From Nocardioides sp. QY071 (GTDB taxonomy: Bacteria > Actinomycetota > Actinomycetes > Propionibacteriales > Nocardioidaceae), in the NCBI RefSeq assembly GCF_029961765.1, contig NZ_CP124681.1:4030001-4094000 (forward strand): DNA of 64,000 bases. The letters run 5' to 3'. Below the pieces are notes generated by a model, which searched no databases, had not been told where the DNA came from, and worked only from the letters and a program-made list of their open reading frames with translations. This document shows, piece by piece, positions 36,745 through 45,474 of this stretch (the stretch's first letter is position 1; every line of letters begins with the position of its first letter). The position numbers and the translations under genes are program-made.

Positions 36745-37251
36745 ATGGACACCCCGCCGGCGCTGGCCTGGTCGGTCGACAACTGCACGCTCGGCCGGGC
36801 GATGGCGATCCTGGGCGAGCGGTGGACGGTGGTCGTGCTGCGCGAGGTCTTCCTCGGGATCCGTCGCTTCGACGACATCCGCCGGCACGCCGGCATCCCT
36901 CGCCAGGTGCTGACCGACCGCCTCGCCTCGCTCGTCGAGGAGGGCATCCTGCGCAAGGAGCCCTACCGCGAGGACGGCGCGCGCACCCGCCACGAGTACC
37001 GGCTCACCGAGAAGGGCCTCGAGCTCCAGCCGATCCTGCTCGCGATCAGCCACTGGGGCGACCGCCACCTCGCCGACCCCGGCGGCCCACCCACCGTGTT
37101 CGTGCACCGCGACTGCGAGCAGCCGGTCCACGTCGAGGTCCGCTGCACCGCGGGCCACACCGTCGAGCCGCGCGGGGTGGCCACGCGGCCCGGTCCGGGG
37201 GTGCGACCGTTCGAGGGACCGGGTCAGGCGCGCGAGCGGGCCAGCAGGTAG
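36745..37251 (+). CDS. HxlR-family transcriptional regulator
   Basis: A 168-residue winged-helix protein starting at ATG 36745. The family N-terminus CTLGRAMAILGERWTVVVLRE, the recognition region RRFDDIRRHAGIPRQVLTDR and the wing DGARTRHEYRLTEKG are clear. A C-terminal extension of about 60 residues has three Cys (RDCEQP; RCTAGH) and may bind a metal or thiol signal. It is divergent from the thioesterase gene, a possible target. The 3' end overlaps the convergent permease by 28 bp. Confidence 0.93.
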   Translation: MDTPPALAWSVDNCTLGRAMAILGERWTVVVLREVFLGIRRFDDIRRHAGIPRQVLTDRLASLVEEGILRKEPYREDGARTRHEYRLTEKGLELQPILLAISHWGDRHLADPGGPPTVFVHRDCEQPVHVEVRCTAGHTVEPRGVATRPGPGVRPFEGPGQARERASR

Positions 37252-39350
37252 ACGAAGTACGGCGCACCGATCAGCGCCACGACCAGCCCGGCCGGGACCT
37301 GCGCCGGCGCGATGACCGTCCGGCCGACGAGGTCGGCCAGCCCGAGCAGCACCGCGCCGACGAGTACGGCGACCGGCACCGAGCGGGCGTGGCGGCCACC
37401 GACCAGCGCCCGGGCCAGGTGAGGCGCGACCAGTCCGACGAAGCCGACGACGCCGACCGCGGCCACGCTGGTCGCCGCCAGCAGGGCGGCGGTGACCAGG
37501 ACGACCAGGCGGACCGTCTCGAGGCGCACCCCGACCAGGCGCGGGGTGTCCTCGTCGAGCGCGAGCAGGTCGAGCTCGCGACGCACCAGCCAGGCCAGCG
37601 GCAGGGCGAGGGCGAGCACCACGGCGACGGGCAGGACCTGCTCGAAGGTGCGGCCGTACGTCGTACCCGACATCCAGGTGTAGATCCGCGGCGTGTCCCA
37701 GGGGTTCGAGCGCACCAGCAGGAACGTGGTGAGCGCGGCGGCGCCGTACCAGGTACCGATGCCGATGAGCAGCAGCCGGTCGGCGTTGAGGCCGTGGCGC
37801 CAGGACAGGCCGTAGACGAGGGCGAAGGAGACCAGGGCGCCCACGACGGCGCCGACCAGGATCGTGCCGTTGCTCGCGGCCTGGGAGACGCCGGCGCCGG
37901 TCACCACGACGACGGCGCCGACGCCCGCGCCGCCGGTGATGCCGAGGATCCCCGGCTCGGCGAGCGGGTTGCGACAGGTCGCCTGGACGAGAGCGCCCGA
38001 GAGCGCGAGCGCGGCCCCGCCGAGCACGGCCGCAGCGACGCGCGGCGCCCGCTCGTCGAGCGCGAACTGGATCAGTGGCGCCGCCTCACCGTTCAGCCAC
38101 AGGGAGATGTCGCCGGCCTTGAGCCAGGTGTCGCCGGCGAGCAGCCCGACCAGCGTGATCGCGACCGCGGCGGCGAGTACCACCGCGAGGACGACCGCGA
38201 AGCGCAGCCGGGTGCCGACCCGCACCCTCGCGGCGGCCGGCTGCTGGGTCGGGCCGGAGTCACGGCTACGGCGGGCCAGCGCGATCATCACGACCGCGCC
38301 GAGGAGGGTGGTGGTGATGCCGGTCGGGATCGAGATCGCCTCGTCCGCGCCGAGGACCGCGCGGATCAGGGCGTCGGCGAGGATGACGACCACCGCGCCG
38401 GTCAGGCCGGCGGCGGGGATCAGCACCGCGTGCCGGTTCAGCGCCGGCACGAGGCGACCCGTGAGCCGCACGATCACGGGGGCGAACAGGCCGACGAAGC
38501 CGATCGGTCCGGCGAGGGTGACCGACGCCGCCGTCAGCAGTACGGCGAGCACGGTGCCGGCCGCGCGCGTCGAGCGGACAGGTACGCCGAGCACGGCCGC
38601 GCTGTCGTCGCCGAGGCCGAGCAGGTCGAGCCGGCGCGCGAGCAGCAGCGCGGCGAGGGTGCACACGACCACGACCGGCGCCGCCTGCTGGAAGGCGCGC
38701 ATCCCGAGCTGGCTGAGCGAGCCGCTCCCCCAGGCGAACAGGCTGGTGGTCTCCTCGTCGAACAGGATGAGCAGCGTCGAGGTGGCGGCCTGCAGGGCCA
38801 GTGCGACGGCGGAGCCGGCGAGCACGAGCCGGGTGGTCGCCGTACCGGCGCCGCCGGCGAGGCCGAGCACCAGGAACGCGGCGAGCGAGCCGCCGGCGAA
38901 GGCGGTCAGGCCCGAGGCCCAGATCGGCACGGTGAGCCCGAAGGCGGCGACGACGGTCACCGCGAGGTAGGCACCGCCGGTGACCGCGAGGGTGTCGGGC
39001 GAGGCGAGCGCGTTGCGGGCCAGCGACTGGAACAGCGCGCCCGCCACGCCGAGCGCGAAGCCGACCGCGATGCCGGCGGCCAGCCGCGGCATGCGCGAGC
39101 CGATCAGGACGTCGCCGGCGTCGGCTCCGGTTCCGGCACCGGACCCGCCGCCGAGCAGCCAGCGGACGAGGTCGCCGGCACCGACGGCGGACGTGCCCTG
39201 CGTCAGGTGCCAGGCGGAGACGCCCAGCAGGGTGACGACGAGCAGCAGCAGCGCGCCGGTGGCGCTGGTGACACCGGCCCGCCCGAGGCGTGGCGTAGCC
39301 CCTGACGTCCCGGGACGCGCGGTGGTGCGCTGCTGCTGCTCGACGCTCAT
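37224..39350 (-). CDS. Iron-siderophore ABC transporter permease, fused FecCD-type double domain
   Basis: A 708-residue protein holding two complete FecCD permease domains (about 30-365 and 380-708), like FhuB, so one gene replaces two subunits. Each half ends with the family GFVGLFAPVIVR or GFVGLVAPHLAR ATPase-coupling loop and a long-helix region (FALGVAGALFQSLARNALASP; ALSGALVQATCRNPLAEPG). About 20 helices in total. It is the third gene of an uptake operon after the ATPase and the binding protein, 15 bp downstream of the latter. Confidence 0.94.
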   Translation of the reverse strand: MSVEQQQRTTARPGTSGATPRLGRAGVTSATGALLLLVVTLLGVSAWHLTQGTSAVGAGDLVRWLLGGGSGAGTGADAGDVLIGSRMPRLAAGIAVGFALGVAGALFQSLARNALASPDTLAVTGGAYLAVTVVAAFGLTVPIWASGLTAFAGGSLAAFLVLGLAGGAGTATTRLVLAGSAVALALQAATSTLLILFDEETTSLFAWGSGSLSQLGMRAFQQAAPVVVVCTLAALLLARRLDLLGLGDDSAAVLGVPVRSTRAAGTVLAVLLTAASVTLAGPIGFVGLFAPVIVRLTGRLVPALNRHAVLIPAAGLTGAVVVILADALIRAVLGADEAISIPTGITTTLLGAVVMIALARRSRDSGPTQQPAAARVRVGTRLRFAVVLAVVLAAAVAITLVGLLAGDTWLKAGDISLWLNGEAAPLIQFALDERAPRVAAAVLGGAALALSGALVQATCRNPLAEPGILGITGGAGVGAVVVVTGAGVSQAASNGTILVGAVVGALVSFALVYGLSWRHGLNADRLLLIGIGTWYGAAALTTFLLVRSNPWDTPRIYTWMSGTTYGRTFEQVLPVAVVLALALPLAWLVRRELDLLALDEDTPRLVGVRLETVRLVVLVTAALLAATSVAAVGVVGFVGLVAPHLARALVGGRHARSVPVAVLVGAVLLGLADLVGRTVIAPAQVPAGLVVALIGAPYFVYLLARSRA

Positions 39351-39365
39351 GGCACTACCCGTCGG

Positions 39366-40394
39366 CTACTTGGTCAGCAGGTCGACGTACGCGTCGATGA
39401 CCTGCTCGGCCGTGCGCGGGCCGCCGAAGGTCCACACCCCGGCCGGGAACGCGTGCGCGCGGCCCTCGGCGACGGCGGGGATCTTCTGCCACACGGCGTT
39501 CTCGGCGAGCGCGGCGTTGACGTCGCCCTCGGGGTCGACGGTGCCGGTGTAGAAGAAGGTGGCGTCGCCGAGCTCGCTCATGCCCTCGATGTCGGTCTGG
39601 CCGAGGCCGTACGCCGGGTCGACCTTGCCGGTCCAGGCGTTCTCCAGGCCCAGCTCCTCGCCGAGCTCACCCATCAGCGAGCCCTGGCCGAACGGGCGGA
39701 TCGAGACGTTGCCGCCCTGGATCCAGCCGTCGAAGTAGACGAACTTCCCGGCGTCGGTCGCGGCGACCTTCTCCTTGGCCTCGGCCAGGTGGGCGTTGAA
39801 GTCGTCGACGACGACCTTGGCCCGCTCCTCGCGGCCGGTCGCCTGGGCGATCAGCTCGAAGGTGTCGATCATGTTGGCGACCGGGTCGGCGGCGTCGGCG
39901 CCCTTGGTGGCGAGCACCGGGACGTCGTACTTCGCCAGCTGCTTGAGGATCTCGTCGTCGGGCGTGTAGGCCTCGACGATGACCAGGTCGGGGTTGGTGC
40001 CGAACAGCGTCTCGAGGTTCGGCTCGCCGCGGGTACCGACATCGGTCACGCCGTCGGGCAGCTTCTCAGCGGTGTCCCAGGTCGTGTAGCCCTCGGCGTC
40101 GGCGACGGCGACCGGCGCGACGCACAGGGAGAGCACGTCCTCGACCTGCTGCCACTCCAGGACGGCGACCCGCTCGGCCGGCTTGTCCAGCTCGACCGTG
40201 CGGCCGTAGCTGTCGGTCAGCTTCACCGGACCGGTCGAGGTCGCGGTCTCGTCGGCGGAGCACTCGGCCGAGTCGGCGGCCTTCGGGGCCGGCTTGTCAC
40301 CGGCGTCGGCGTCGGTCGTGCCGCAGGCGGCCAGCAGCAGGCCGAGCGGCAGCACCGCCATGGGAGCCAGGGCAGCGATCGGTCGGGTCTTCAT
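39366..40394 (-). CDS. Iron-siderophore ABC transporter substrate-binding lipoprotein
   Basis: A 342-residue class III binding protein with lipobox LAACG (Cys24). Features: TDSYGRTVELDKPAERVAVLEW after an acidic linker, GTRGEPNLETLFGTNPDLVIV, and a C-terminal WTFGGPRTAEQVIDAYVDLL. It captures ferric siderophores at the membrane surface and passes them to the fused permease. Gene order ATPase, binding protein, permease on the minus strand. Confidence 0.94.
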   Translation of the reverse strand: MKTRPIAALAPMAVLPLGLLLAACGTTDADAGDKPAPKAADSAECSADETATSTGPVKLTDSYGRTVELDKPAERVAVLEWQQVEDVLSLCVAPVAVADAEGYTTWDTAEKLPDGVTDVGTRGEPNLETLFGTNPDLVIVEAYTPDDEILKQLAKYDVPVLATKGADAADPVANMIDTFELIAQATGREERAKVVVDDFNAHLAEAKEKVAATDAGKFVYFDGWIQGGNVSIRPFGQGSLMGELGEELGLENAWTGKVDPAYGLGQTDIEGMSELGDATFFYTGTVDPEGDVNAALAENAVWQKIPAVAEGRAHAFPAGVWTFGGPRTAEQVIDAYVDLLTK

Positions 40395-40428
40395 CGGGTT
40401 CCTCACTGGTGGGTGGTCGGACGCGGTG

Positions 40429-41229
40429 TCAGCGGCGTCGTTGGTGGTGCCTGCCCTGGGCCTCCACCCGCACCGCGCCCGTGTCCGGGTCGACGAAGCA
40501 GCGGATGGGCAGTCCGTAGACGGCGGAGAGGTGCTCCCCCGTGAGTACGTCGGCGGGTGTGCCGACCGCGTGGACCGCGCCCTGGTGCAGCAGCACGACC
40601 TGGTCGGCCACGGTGGCGGCATGGTTCAGGTCGTGCAGGACGACGCCGAGCGCCGTCCCGTGCCGGTCCGCGAGGTCGCGGACCAGGTCGAGCGTCTCGA
40701 CCTGGTAGCGCAGGTCGAGGTGGTTGGTGGGCTCGTCGAGCAGGACGACGGCGGTGTCCTGGGCGAGGCAGGTGGCCAGCCAGACCCGCTGGAGCTCGCC
40801 GCCGGAGAGCTGGTCGACGGGCCGGTCGGCCATCGCGTCGATGCCGGTGACGGCCATCGCGTGGTCGATCGCGGCCCGGTCGGCATCGGTGACACCGGCG
40901 AACCGGCCGCGGTGCGGGTGCCGGCCGAAGGCGACGACGTCGCGGACCTCGAGGCCGGACGGGTGCGGTCGCGACTGGGAGAGCAGCGTGACCCGGCGCG
41001 CGAACTCCTTCGCGCTCAGCGGCGCGGTGTCGTCCTCGTCGAGGGTGATCCGGCCCTCGGTCACCGGGTGCAGCCGGGCGAGCGAGCGCAGCACCGTCGA
41101 CTTGCCGCTGCCGTTGGGCCCGATCAGCGCGGTCACCTCGCCGGGCACGAGGCGCACGGAGACGCCGTGCACCACCGTGCTGCGCTGGTAGCCCAGCACC
41201 AGGTCGCGTCCTTCGAGAACTGTCGTCAC
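40429..41229 (-). CDS. Iron-siderophore ABC transporter ATP-binding protein (FecE/FepC-like)
   Basis: A 266-residue ATPase starting at GTG 41229. Walker A is GPNGSGKST (37-45), the signature is LSGGELQRVWLATCLAQD, Walker B is VVLLDEPTNHLD, and the switch His is in VVLHDLNHA. This subclass drives iron-siderophore or cobalamin uptake. It is the first gene of the operon, with an iron-box-like sequence immediately upstream. Confidence 0.95.
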   Translation of the reverse strand: MTTVLEGRDLVLGYQRSTVVHGVSVRLVPGEVTALIGPNGSGKSTVLRSLARLHPVTEGRITLDEDDTAPLSAKEFARRVTLLSQSRPHPSGLEVRDVVAFGRHPHRGRFAGVTDADRAAIDHAMAVTGIDAMADRPVDQLSGGELQRVWLATCLAQDTAVVLLDEPTNHLDLRYQVETLDLVRDLADRHGTALGVVLHDLNHAATVADQVVLLHQGAVHAVGTPADVLTGEHLSAVYGLPIRCFVDPDTGAVRVEAQGRHHQRRR

Positions 41230-41264
41230 GAAAGGCAGCCTAGCCTAAGTTAGGCCAGCCTTTC
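41230..41264 (-). promoter_or_regulatory. DtxR/IdeR-like iron box upstream of the siderophore uptake operon
   Basis: On the minus strand, TTAGGCTAGGCTGCCTTTC (41230-41248) matches 13 of 19 positions of the IdeR/DtxR consensus TTAGGTTAGGCTAACCTAA. The overlapping GCCTAAGTTAGGC (41243-41255) is a perfect 13-bp palindrome, and the whole stretch has AAAGGC...GCCTAA/TTAGGC...GCCTTT symmetry. It touches the ATPase start codon, so repression by iron-loaded DtxR/IdeR would block initiation. Confidence 0.65.
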
Positions 41265-41284
41265 CTATGGGGTGCCTCACGGCG

Positions 41285-43063
41285 TCAGGACGTCTTGCGC
41301 ACCGCCCACTCCCGGATCCGGTCGATCCGCTTCTGCAGCTGGTCGGCGTTGGCGACGGCGGCCGCCGGTCCCCCGCACTCCTTGCGCAGCGCGGCGTGGG
41401 TGATGCCGTGGGCCTGACCGGTGCGGTGGTTCCAGGAGGCGACGAGCGAGTTGAGCTCGCGGCGCAGCAGGCCGAGGTGCTCGTGGGTGGTGACCTCGGC
41501 GAGGGTGTCGGCGGCCCGCTCGTGCTCGGACTGCCCGGCAGCCTCCGGCCGTCGCGTACGACGACGGTCGGCCTGCCGCTGCTGGAGCAGGGCGCTGACC
41601 TGGTCGGGCTCGAGCAGGCCGGGGATGCCGAGGAAGTCCATCTCCTCGTCGGACCCGACGTGGACCTCGCCCTCGTGGCCGAACTGTGCGCCGTCGTACA
41701 GCGCGTGGTCGAAGCGGGCCTCGGAGCCGAGCGCCTCGAAGGGCCCCAGCTCGAGCTCCTCGGAGGCCGACTCGGAGGCGTTGGCCTGGTTCATCAGGTC
41801 TTCCTCGGCGGCGAAGATGTCGCCGTCCTCGCTGACCTTGCGCTTGAGCACGTGGTCGCGCTGCGCCTCCAGCTCTGCCGCGAAGGAGAGCAGGTTGGGC
41901 ACCGACGGGAGGAAGACCGAGGCGATCTCGCCGCGCTTGCGTGCGCGCACGAAGCGGCCGACGGCCTGGGCGAAGAACAGCGGGGTCGACGTCGTGGTCG
42001 CCCACACGCCGACCGCCAGCCGCGGGACGTCGACGCCCTCGGAGACCATCCGGACCGCGACCATCCAGCGCGAGTCGCTCTCGGAGAACGCCGAGATCTT
42101 CTTGGATGACGCCTTCTCGTCGGAGAGCACGACGGTCACCGACTCGCCGCTGATCTGCTTGAGCAGCTTGGCGTAGGCCCGGGCACTGTCCTGGTCGGAC
42201 GCGATCACCAGGCCGCCGGCGTCGGGGACGTGGCGGCGCACCTCCGAGAGGCGCTTGTCGGCCGCCTCGAGCACCGACGGCATCCAGGAGCCGTTGGGGT
42301 CGAGCGCGGTGCGCAGCGCCTGGGAGGTCATGTCCTTGGTGAGCGGCTCCCCCAGGGACGCGGCGACCTCGTCGCCGGCCCGGGTGCGCCAGCTCATCTG
42401 GCCGGAGTAGGCCAGGAACAGCACGGGCCGCACGACGTGGTCGGCGAGCGCCTCGGAGTAGCCGTAGGTGTAGTCGGCCACCGAGGTCGGTACGCCGCCC
42501 TCCCCGGGGGCGTAGGTGACGAACGGGATCGGGTTGATGTCGGAGCGGAACGGCGTGCCGGTCAGCGCCAGGCGGCGGGCGGCCGGCTCGAACGCCTCGC
42601 GCACGCCCTCGCCCCAGCTCAGCGAGTCGCCGGCGTGGTGGATCTCGTCGAGGATCACGAGCGTCTTGAACCGCTCGGTGCGGATCCGCATGGCGAGGGG
42701 GTTCACGCCGACACCGGCGTAGGTGACCGCGACGCCGACGTAGTCGCTGGCGATCTTGCCCGAGCCCGCGGAGTACGTCGGGTCGATCGGGATGCCGGCG
42801 CGGGCCGCCGCCTCGGCCCACTGGAGCTTGAGGTGCTCGGTGGGCGCGACGATGATCAGCCGGTCGACGAGACGCCGGCCGAGCAGCTCCGCGGCCACGG
42901 TGAGCGCGAAGGTGGTCTTGCCGGCGCCCGGGGTCGCGACGGCGAGGAAGTCACGCGGGTTGCGGGCGAGGTAGTCGGTGAGCGCAGCGGACTGCCAGGC
43001 ACGCAACGACGGCGCCGTGCCCCAGGCTGCCCGCTCCGGCCACGCCGGACCGAGCGAGGTCAT
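41285..43063 (-). CDS. SF2 DEAD/DEAH-box helicase (SSL2/XPB-like), paired with DUF3039
   Basis: A 592-residue helicase. ATG 43063 overlaps the DUF3039 stop (ATGA). Motif I is ATPGAGKTT (43-51), motif II DEIHHA (139-144), motif III LTGTPFRSD, and the second RecA domain has ASDQDSARAY, VSEGVDVPRLAVGVWATTTST and QAVGRFVRA (motif VI). The C-terminal part (about 450-592) is Glu-rich, then has a conserved-looking SWNHRTGQAHGITHAALRK segment that may bind nucleic acid. A DNA-repair or transcription-coupled role is possible but not shown. Confidence 0.92.
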   Translation of the reverse strand: MTSLGPAWPERAAWGTAPSLRAWQSAALTDYLARNPRDFLAVATPGAGKTTFALTVAAELLGRRLVDRLIIVAPTEHLKLQWAEAAARAGIPIDPTYSAGSGKIASDYVGVAVTYAGVGVNPLAMRIRTERFKTLVILDEIHHAGDSLSWGEGVREAFEPAARRLALTGTPFRSDINPIPFVTYAPGEGGVPTSVADYTYGYSEALADHVVRPVLFLAYSGQMSWRTRAGDEVAASLGEPLTKDMTSQALRTALDPNGSWMPSVLEAADKRLSEVRRHVPDAGGLVIASDQDSARAYAKLLKQISGESVTVVLSDEKASSKKISAFSESDSRWMVAVRMVSEGVDVPRLAVGVWATTTSTPLFFAQAVGRFVRARKRGEIASVFLPSVPNLLSFAAELEAQRDHVLKRKVSEDGDIFAAEEDLMNQANASESASEELELGPFEALGSEARFDHALYDGAQFGHEGEVHVGSDEEMDFLGIPGLLEPDQVSALLQQRQADRRRTRRPEAAGQSEHERAADTLAEVTTHEHLGLLRRELNSLVASWNHRTGQAHGITHAALRKECGGPAAAVANADQLQKRIDRIREWAVRKTS

Positions 43064-43347
43064 GCGTCGGGACCGGACCCTTCCGGGCCGTTGCCGCCCG
43101 GCTTGTCGTCGGACAGACCCTCCCAGATCTCCTTGCAGTCCGGGCAGACCGGGAACTTCTCGGGCGCCCGGCTGGGCACCCAGACCTTCCCGCACAGGGC
43201 CACGACCGGGGTGCCCATGACCATCGCCTCGGTCAGCTTGTCCTTCTCCACGTAGTGGGAGAAGCGCTCGTGGTCGCCCTCGTCGGTCGGGACGGTACGG
43301 CGGTCCTCACGGACGTCCGTGTCTGTCGAGAATCCGATCGTGGTCAC
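43060..43347 (-). CDS. DUF3039 family small putative zinc-binding protein
   Basis: A 95-residue protein starting at GTG 43347. It carries H31, C52 and CPDC (68-71), spaced like a zinc ribbon, and the family core TPVVALCGKVWVPSRAPEK. DUF3039 proteins sit next to this helicase type in many actinobacteria, and here the two are translationally coupled. Function unknown; a helicase accessory factor is the simplest idea. Confidence 0.88.
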   Translation of the reverse strand: MTTIGFSTDTDVREDRRTVPTDEGDHERFSHYVEKDKLTEAMVMGTPVVALCGKVWVPSRAPEKFPVCPDCKEIWEGLSDDKPGGNGPEGSGPDA

Positions 43348-43366
43348 CTGGCCAGTCTAGTGGTCC

Positions 43367-44851
43367 TCAGTGGCCACCGGAGACATCGACGTCCTCCGGG
43401 AGCCCGCGCCACACCACGATCGCGACCAGCAGCGTGATCACCGCGCCGGCGAGGCCGACGATCCCGAACGCGTCGGTGTACGACGCCAGCGCGGCCGGCT
43501 CCACCGCGGTCCCCAGCGCACCGGTGACCGACTCCACAGCAGCGTCCGGCGCGCCGACCGGGAGGCCGTGGCGGTAGACGACACCGGCGAGGCTGCCGAG
43601 CAGCGCGATCCCGAGCACCCCGCCGACCTCGTAGGACATCTCCTCGACCGCGGCCGCCGACCCGGCCTGGTGGGCGGGCGCGGCGCCCATGATCAACGCG
43701 GACGCCAAGCCCAGGGCCGCCGTACCGAAGCCGACGAGGAGCAGGGAGACCGCGACGCCGGCGTACGGCATCGGGCGGGGCAGCAGCCACAGCACCAGCA
43801 GGCCGGCAGCGAGCACGACCAGGCCCGCGACGACCACGTTGCGTGCGCCGCACCGGGCGGCGACCGCGGGCGCCAGCGGCGGGCCGACCAAGCCGCCCAA
43901 CGCCATCGGCAGCAGCGCGACGCCAGCCGTCAGCGGGCTCCAGCCCTGGACCAGCTGCAGCCACTGCGAGCCGACGAACAGCAGCGCCATCATCGCGGTG
44001 CTGCTCACCAGCGCGGTGACCACGCCGGAGCGGAAGACGGGGTTCGCGAAGAGTCGTACGGCGAGCATCGGCTCGTCCTGGCGCAGGCAGCGCAGCACGA
44101 ACCCGGCGAGCATCGCGACACCGGCGACCAGCACCAGGAGGGTCGCGACGTCGACGTCGCCCTTGCCGAGGTGCTTGACGCCGTAGACGGCAGCGACCAT
44201 GCCGGCGACCGAGAGGACGGTGCCGATCGCGTCGACCCGGCCGGGCCTCTCCGAGCGGCTCTCGGGAAGCAGCTGGAGGCCGGCGACGAGCGCCACGACC
44301 ATGAGCGGCACGTTGACGAGGAAGGCCGCGTGCCAGCTGAACGCGCTGAGCAGCGCGCCGCCGACGATCGGGCCGACGGCGCCACCCACGGCGGCGGTCG
44401 CGGCCCACAGCCCGAGCGCGAACGCGCGCTCGCGGGCATCGGGGAAGAGCGCCCGGATCAGCGACAGCGTGGCCGGCATGATCATCGCGCCGCCGACACC
44501 CAGCAGGGCGCGCACGGCGATCACGTCGCCAGGACTGCGCGCGACCAGCGCGGCAAGCGAGGCGACGGCGAAGATCGTGAAGCCGGTGAGCAGCATCCGG
44601 CGCCGGCCCCAGCGGTCGGCGATCGCCGCGACCGGGACGAGCAGGCCGGCGAGGACGAGTGAGTAGACGTCGACGATCCACAGCTGGGCGAGCGCGCCCG
44701 CGTGCAGGTCCTCGGTCAGGTCCGGCAGCGCGACGTTGAGGACGGTCATGTCCATCACGACGACGAGCAGGCTGGCCGCGAGGACGGCCAGTCCACCCCA
44801 GCGGCGGCGGCCCTGCACCTCGGCGGACTGCGGGCCGATCGTGGTGGTCAT
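43367..44851 (-). CDS. MFS drug efflux transporter, DHA2 (EmrB/QacA) family
   Basis: A 494-residue, 14-helix exporter. Helix 1 has the DHA2 signature VVVMDMTVLNVALPDL, loop 2-3 is AAIADRWGRRRMLLTGF, and helix 5 has AVGGAVGPIVGGALLSAFSW (motif C of antiporters). These pumps export cationic or hydrophobic drugs using the proton gradient. Its start overlaps the TetR stop by 4 bp, and twin operators lie upstream of that regulator. Confidence 0.95.
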   Translation of the reverse strand: MTTTIGPQSAEVQGRRRWGGLAVLAASLLVVVMDMTVLNVALPDLTEDLHAGALAQLWIVDVYSLVLAGLLVPVAAIADRWGRRRMLLTGFTIFAVASLAALVARSPGDVIAVRALLGVGGAMIMPATLSLIRALFPDARERAFALGLWAATAAVGGAVGPIVGGALLSAFSWHAAFLVNVPLMVVALVAGLQLLPESRSERPGRVDAIGTVLSVAGMVAAVYGVKHLGKGDVDVATLLVLVAGVAMLAGFVLRCLRQDEPMLAVRLFANPVFRSGVVTALVSSTAMMALLFVGSQWLQLVQGWSPLTAGVALLPMALGGLVGPPLAPAVAARCGARNVVVAGLVVLAAGLLVLWLLPRPMPYAGVAVSLLLVGFGTAALGLASALIMGAAPAHQAGSAAAVEEMSYEVGGVLGIALLGSLAGVVYRHGLPVGAPDAAVESVTGALGTAVEPAALASYTDAFGIVGLAGAVITLLVAIVVWRGLPEDVDVSGGH

Positions 44852-45408
44852 CGGGCAGCACCGCCCTCGAGGAAGGTGGAGCGGACCAGGGCCTGGGCGT
44901 CGTTGCGGGCGATGTCGCCGGCGACGAGAGCGTCGCGGGCGGCGACGAGGAGGCCGTAGACGCTGTGCCCCAGCCAGCGGGCGGGCACGTCGGAGCGGAG
45001 GACGCCGGCCGCCTGCGCGGCGGCATAGAGCGCGACCTCGTCGGCGAACAGCGCCGCGGCGCGCTCACGCAGATCGGGCGCGTTGAGGACCGTCGGGTCG
45101 GTCAGCGCGATGCCGAGCTCGTCGGCGTCGATCACGAACTGCCCGAGGATCTCGTCGAGGCAGGCCCGGATCCGCGCTGCGTCGCCCGAGGCGACGACCT
45201 CGGCGACGCGGGCCTCGACGAGGGTCTCCTCCCAGCGGTCCAGCGAGCGGCGGCCGATCTCGTGGAGCAGGTCCTCACGGCTGGCGAAGTGGCGGTGGAC
45301 GGTCGCGCGGCCCACGCCGGCCGCGGTCGCGATCTGTGCCATCGACGCGGTCGGATCCGTGGTGAGCAGGCGCTGAGCTGCGGCCAGCACCGTGTCCCGG
45401 GTGGTCAT
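44848..45408 (-). CDS. TetR-family repressor of the DHA2 efflux operon
   Basis: A 186-residue regulator. ATG 45408 has a good AGGAGG ribosome-binding site; the longer frame from 45432 would overlap the operators. The helix-turn-helix is ASMAQIATAAGVGRATVHRH followed by FASREDLL. The C-terminal ligand domain is helical. It is first in the operon with the exporter, so it likely represses both genes until the drug binds. Confidence 0.94.
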   Translation of the reverse strand: MTTRDTVLAAAQRLLTTDPTASMAQIATAAGVGRATVHRHFASREDLLHEIGRRSLDRWEETLVEARVAEVVASGDAARIRACLDEILGQFVIDADELGIALTDPTVLNAPDLRERAAALFADEVALYAAAQAAGVLRSDVPARWLGHSVYGLLVAARDALVAGDIARNDAQALVRSTFLEGGAAR

Positions 45409-45421
45409 GGTTCCTCCTTGC

Positions 45422-45459
45422 TGAGACATCACTGTCTCACATGAGACATTGATGTCTCA
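45422..45459. promoter_or_regulatory. Twin TetR operators upstream of the tetR-MFS operon
   Basis: Two tandem palindromes: TGAGACATCACTGTCTCA (45422-45439) and TGAGACATTGATGTCTCA (45442-45459). Centres are 20 bp apart, about two DNA turns, so two dimers could bind the same face. They lie 14-51 bp upstream of the tetR start codon, where the promoter must be. The second site is a perfect palindrome apart from its central TG. Confidence 0.85.
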
Positions 45460-45474
45460 ACTCTGCAGAGGAGG

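Noticed and set aside
37224-41229. A siderophore biosynthetic gene cluster
   Set aside because: Only uptake genes are present; no NRPS or NIS synthetase lies in the window.
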